From assembly GCA_002402375.1 (NCBI GenBank), contig DHFT01000007.1, positions 1-6,300 on the forward strand: a stretch of 6,300 nucleotides of DNA. The letters are read 5' to 3'. The stretch is from Elusimicrobia bacterium UBA4817. Its GTDB lineage: Bacteria > Elusimicrobiota > UBA8919. Shown here piece by piece: positions 6,054 through 6,300 of this stretch. Made by a program: the position numbers and the translations under genes. The notes beneath the pieces are model-generated. The model made no database searches. It had not been told where the DNA came from and saw only the letters and a list, made by a program, of their open reading frames with translations. Every line of letters starts with the position of its first letter. Position 1 is the stretch's first letter.

Positions 6054-6270
6054 TTCTACTGATGCCTTTATTAGTTCCAACCCATATATAATCACTATCG
6101 GCACAAATGTTAAATACATTATTACTAATTAAACCGGACTTTTCATTAAATTCATAAAATTTTTCAGTAGTTAAATTAAAAAGACCTAAGCCGTTTGGCT
6201 CTGTACCCATATCATTTGGAGTGCGTATTTCCTTTATCAAAGAAAACCAAAGAAAATTTTCATTCAACAT
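6028..6270 (-). CDS. C-terminal piece of a two-component-regulator-type beta-propeller protein (probable remnant)
   Basis: The 80-residue frame contains about one and a half Reg_prop (two-component regulator propeller) blades: NGLGLFNLTTEKFYEF (26-41), then KSGLISNNVF (44-53), and the DYIWVGTNKGISRID strand pair (60-74) that is typical of these repeats. Such proteins usually carry many blades and often a histidine kinase or output domain, so 80 residues cannot fold as a complete propeller. There is no good ribosome site before the ATG at 6268-6270. The same frame is stopped by TGA at 6277-6279, and the short open stretch beyond it to the window edge shows no blade motif. It is most likely the degraded 3' end of a larger gene, cut by a nonsense or frameshift change, or a duplicated fragment. 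Function of the fragment itself is unknown. Confidence 0.45.
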   Translation of the reverse strand: MLNENFLWFSLIKEIRTPNDMGTEPNGLGLFNLTTEKFYEFNEKSGLISNNVFNICADSDYIWVGTNKGISRIDKQKLKL

Positions 6271-6300
6271 TTCATTTCACATCTGTCCGCTTAATATTTT

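Noticed and set aside
6277..6279. Recoded TGA (alternative genetic code), since none of the seven genes ends in TGA
   Set aside because: Seven stops are too few, Trp is encoded by TGG as usual, and the frame upstream of this TGA shows no propeller motif in the visible codons.

Overview
The window carries a compact, single-strand (minus) cell-division block from an AT-rich bacterium. Read in the direction of transcription (right to left) it is: the tail of a beta-propeller sensor-type protein (6028-6270), ddl (D-alanine--D-alanine ligase), ftsQ, ftsA, ftsZ, a pilT-type retraction ATPase and pgeF/yfiH (laccase-domain peptidoglycan-editing factor). Gaps are tiny: ddl and ftsQ overlap by 20 nt, ftsA and ftsZ are 3 nt apart, and ftsZ and pilT are 19 nt apart. 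The only larger gaps (ftsQ-ftsA, pilT-pgeF) are filled by repeat elements. One transcription unit is likely. A candidate promoter sits just upstream of ddl, over the end of the propeller ORF.

The genes make functional sense together. Ddl makes the D-Ala-D-Ala dipeptide for the murein precursor. FtsQ, FtsA and FtsZ build and anchor the divisome. PgeF-family enzymes are known to sit beside ftsZ clusters and to correct mis-loaded precursor. PilT is a type IV pilus motor and is the unexpected member. Type IV pili and a dcw remnant with ftsQAZ fit a diderm bacterium. The style of the proteins and the abundance of short repeats suggest an uncultivated lineage such as Elusimicrobiota or Omnitrophota, but that is a low-confidence guess and no phylogeny was run.

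The genes are mostly a conventional dcw segment. The more unusual layer is small repetitive DNA woven into it. A heptad-period mosaic fills the ftsQ-ftsA gap and supplies the ftsQ stop codon. A second heptad array (4 x 7 bp) is translated in-frame inside Ddl. A GC-rich palindromic element at the pilT-pgeF junction creates a misleading N-terminal extension of pgeF. Point oddities are a lysine in the FtsZ GGGTGTG signature and a changed HAGWRG motif in PgeF. I see no CRISPR array, tRNA, rRNA, insertion sequence with transposase, or clearly new multi-gene system in this window.
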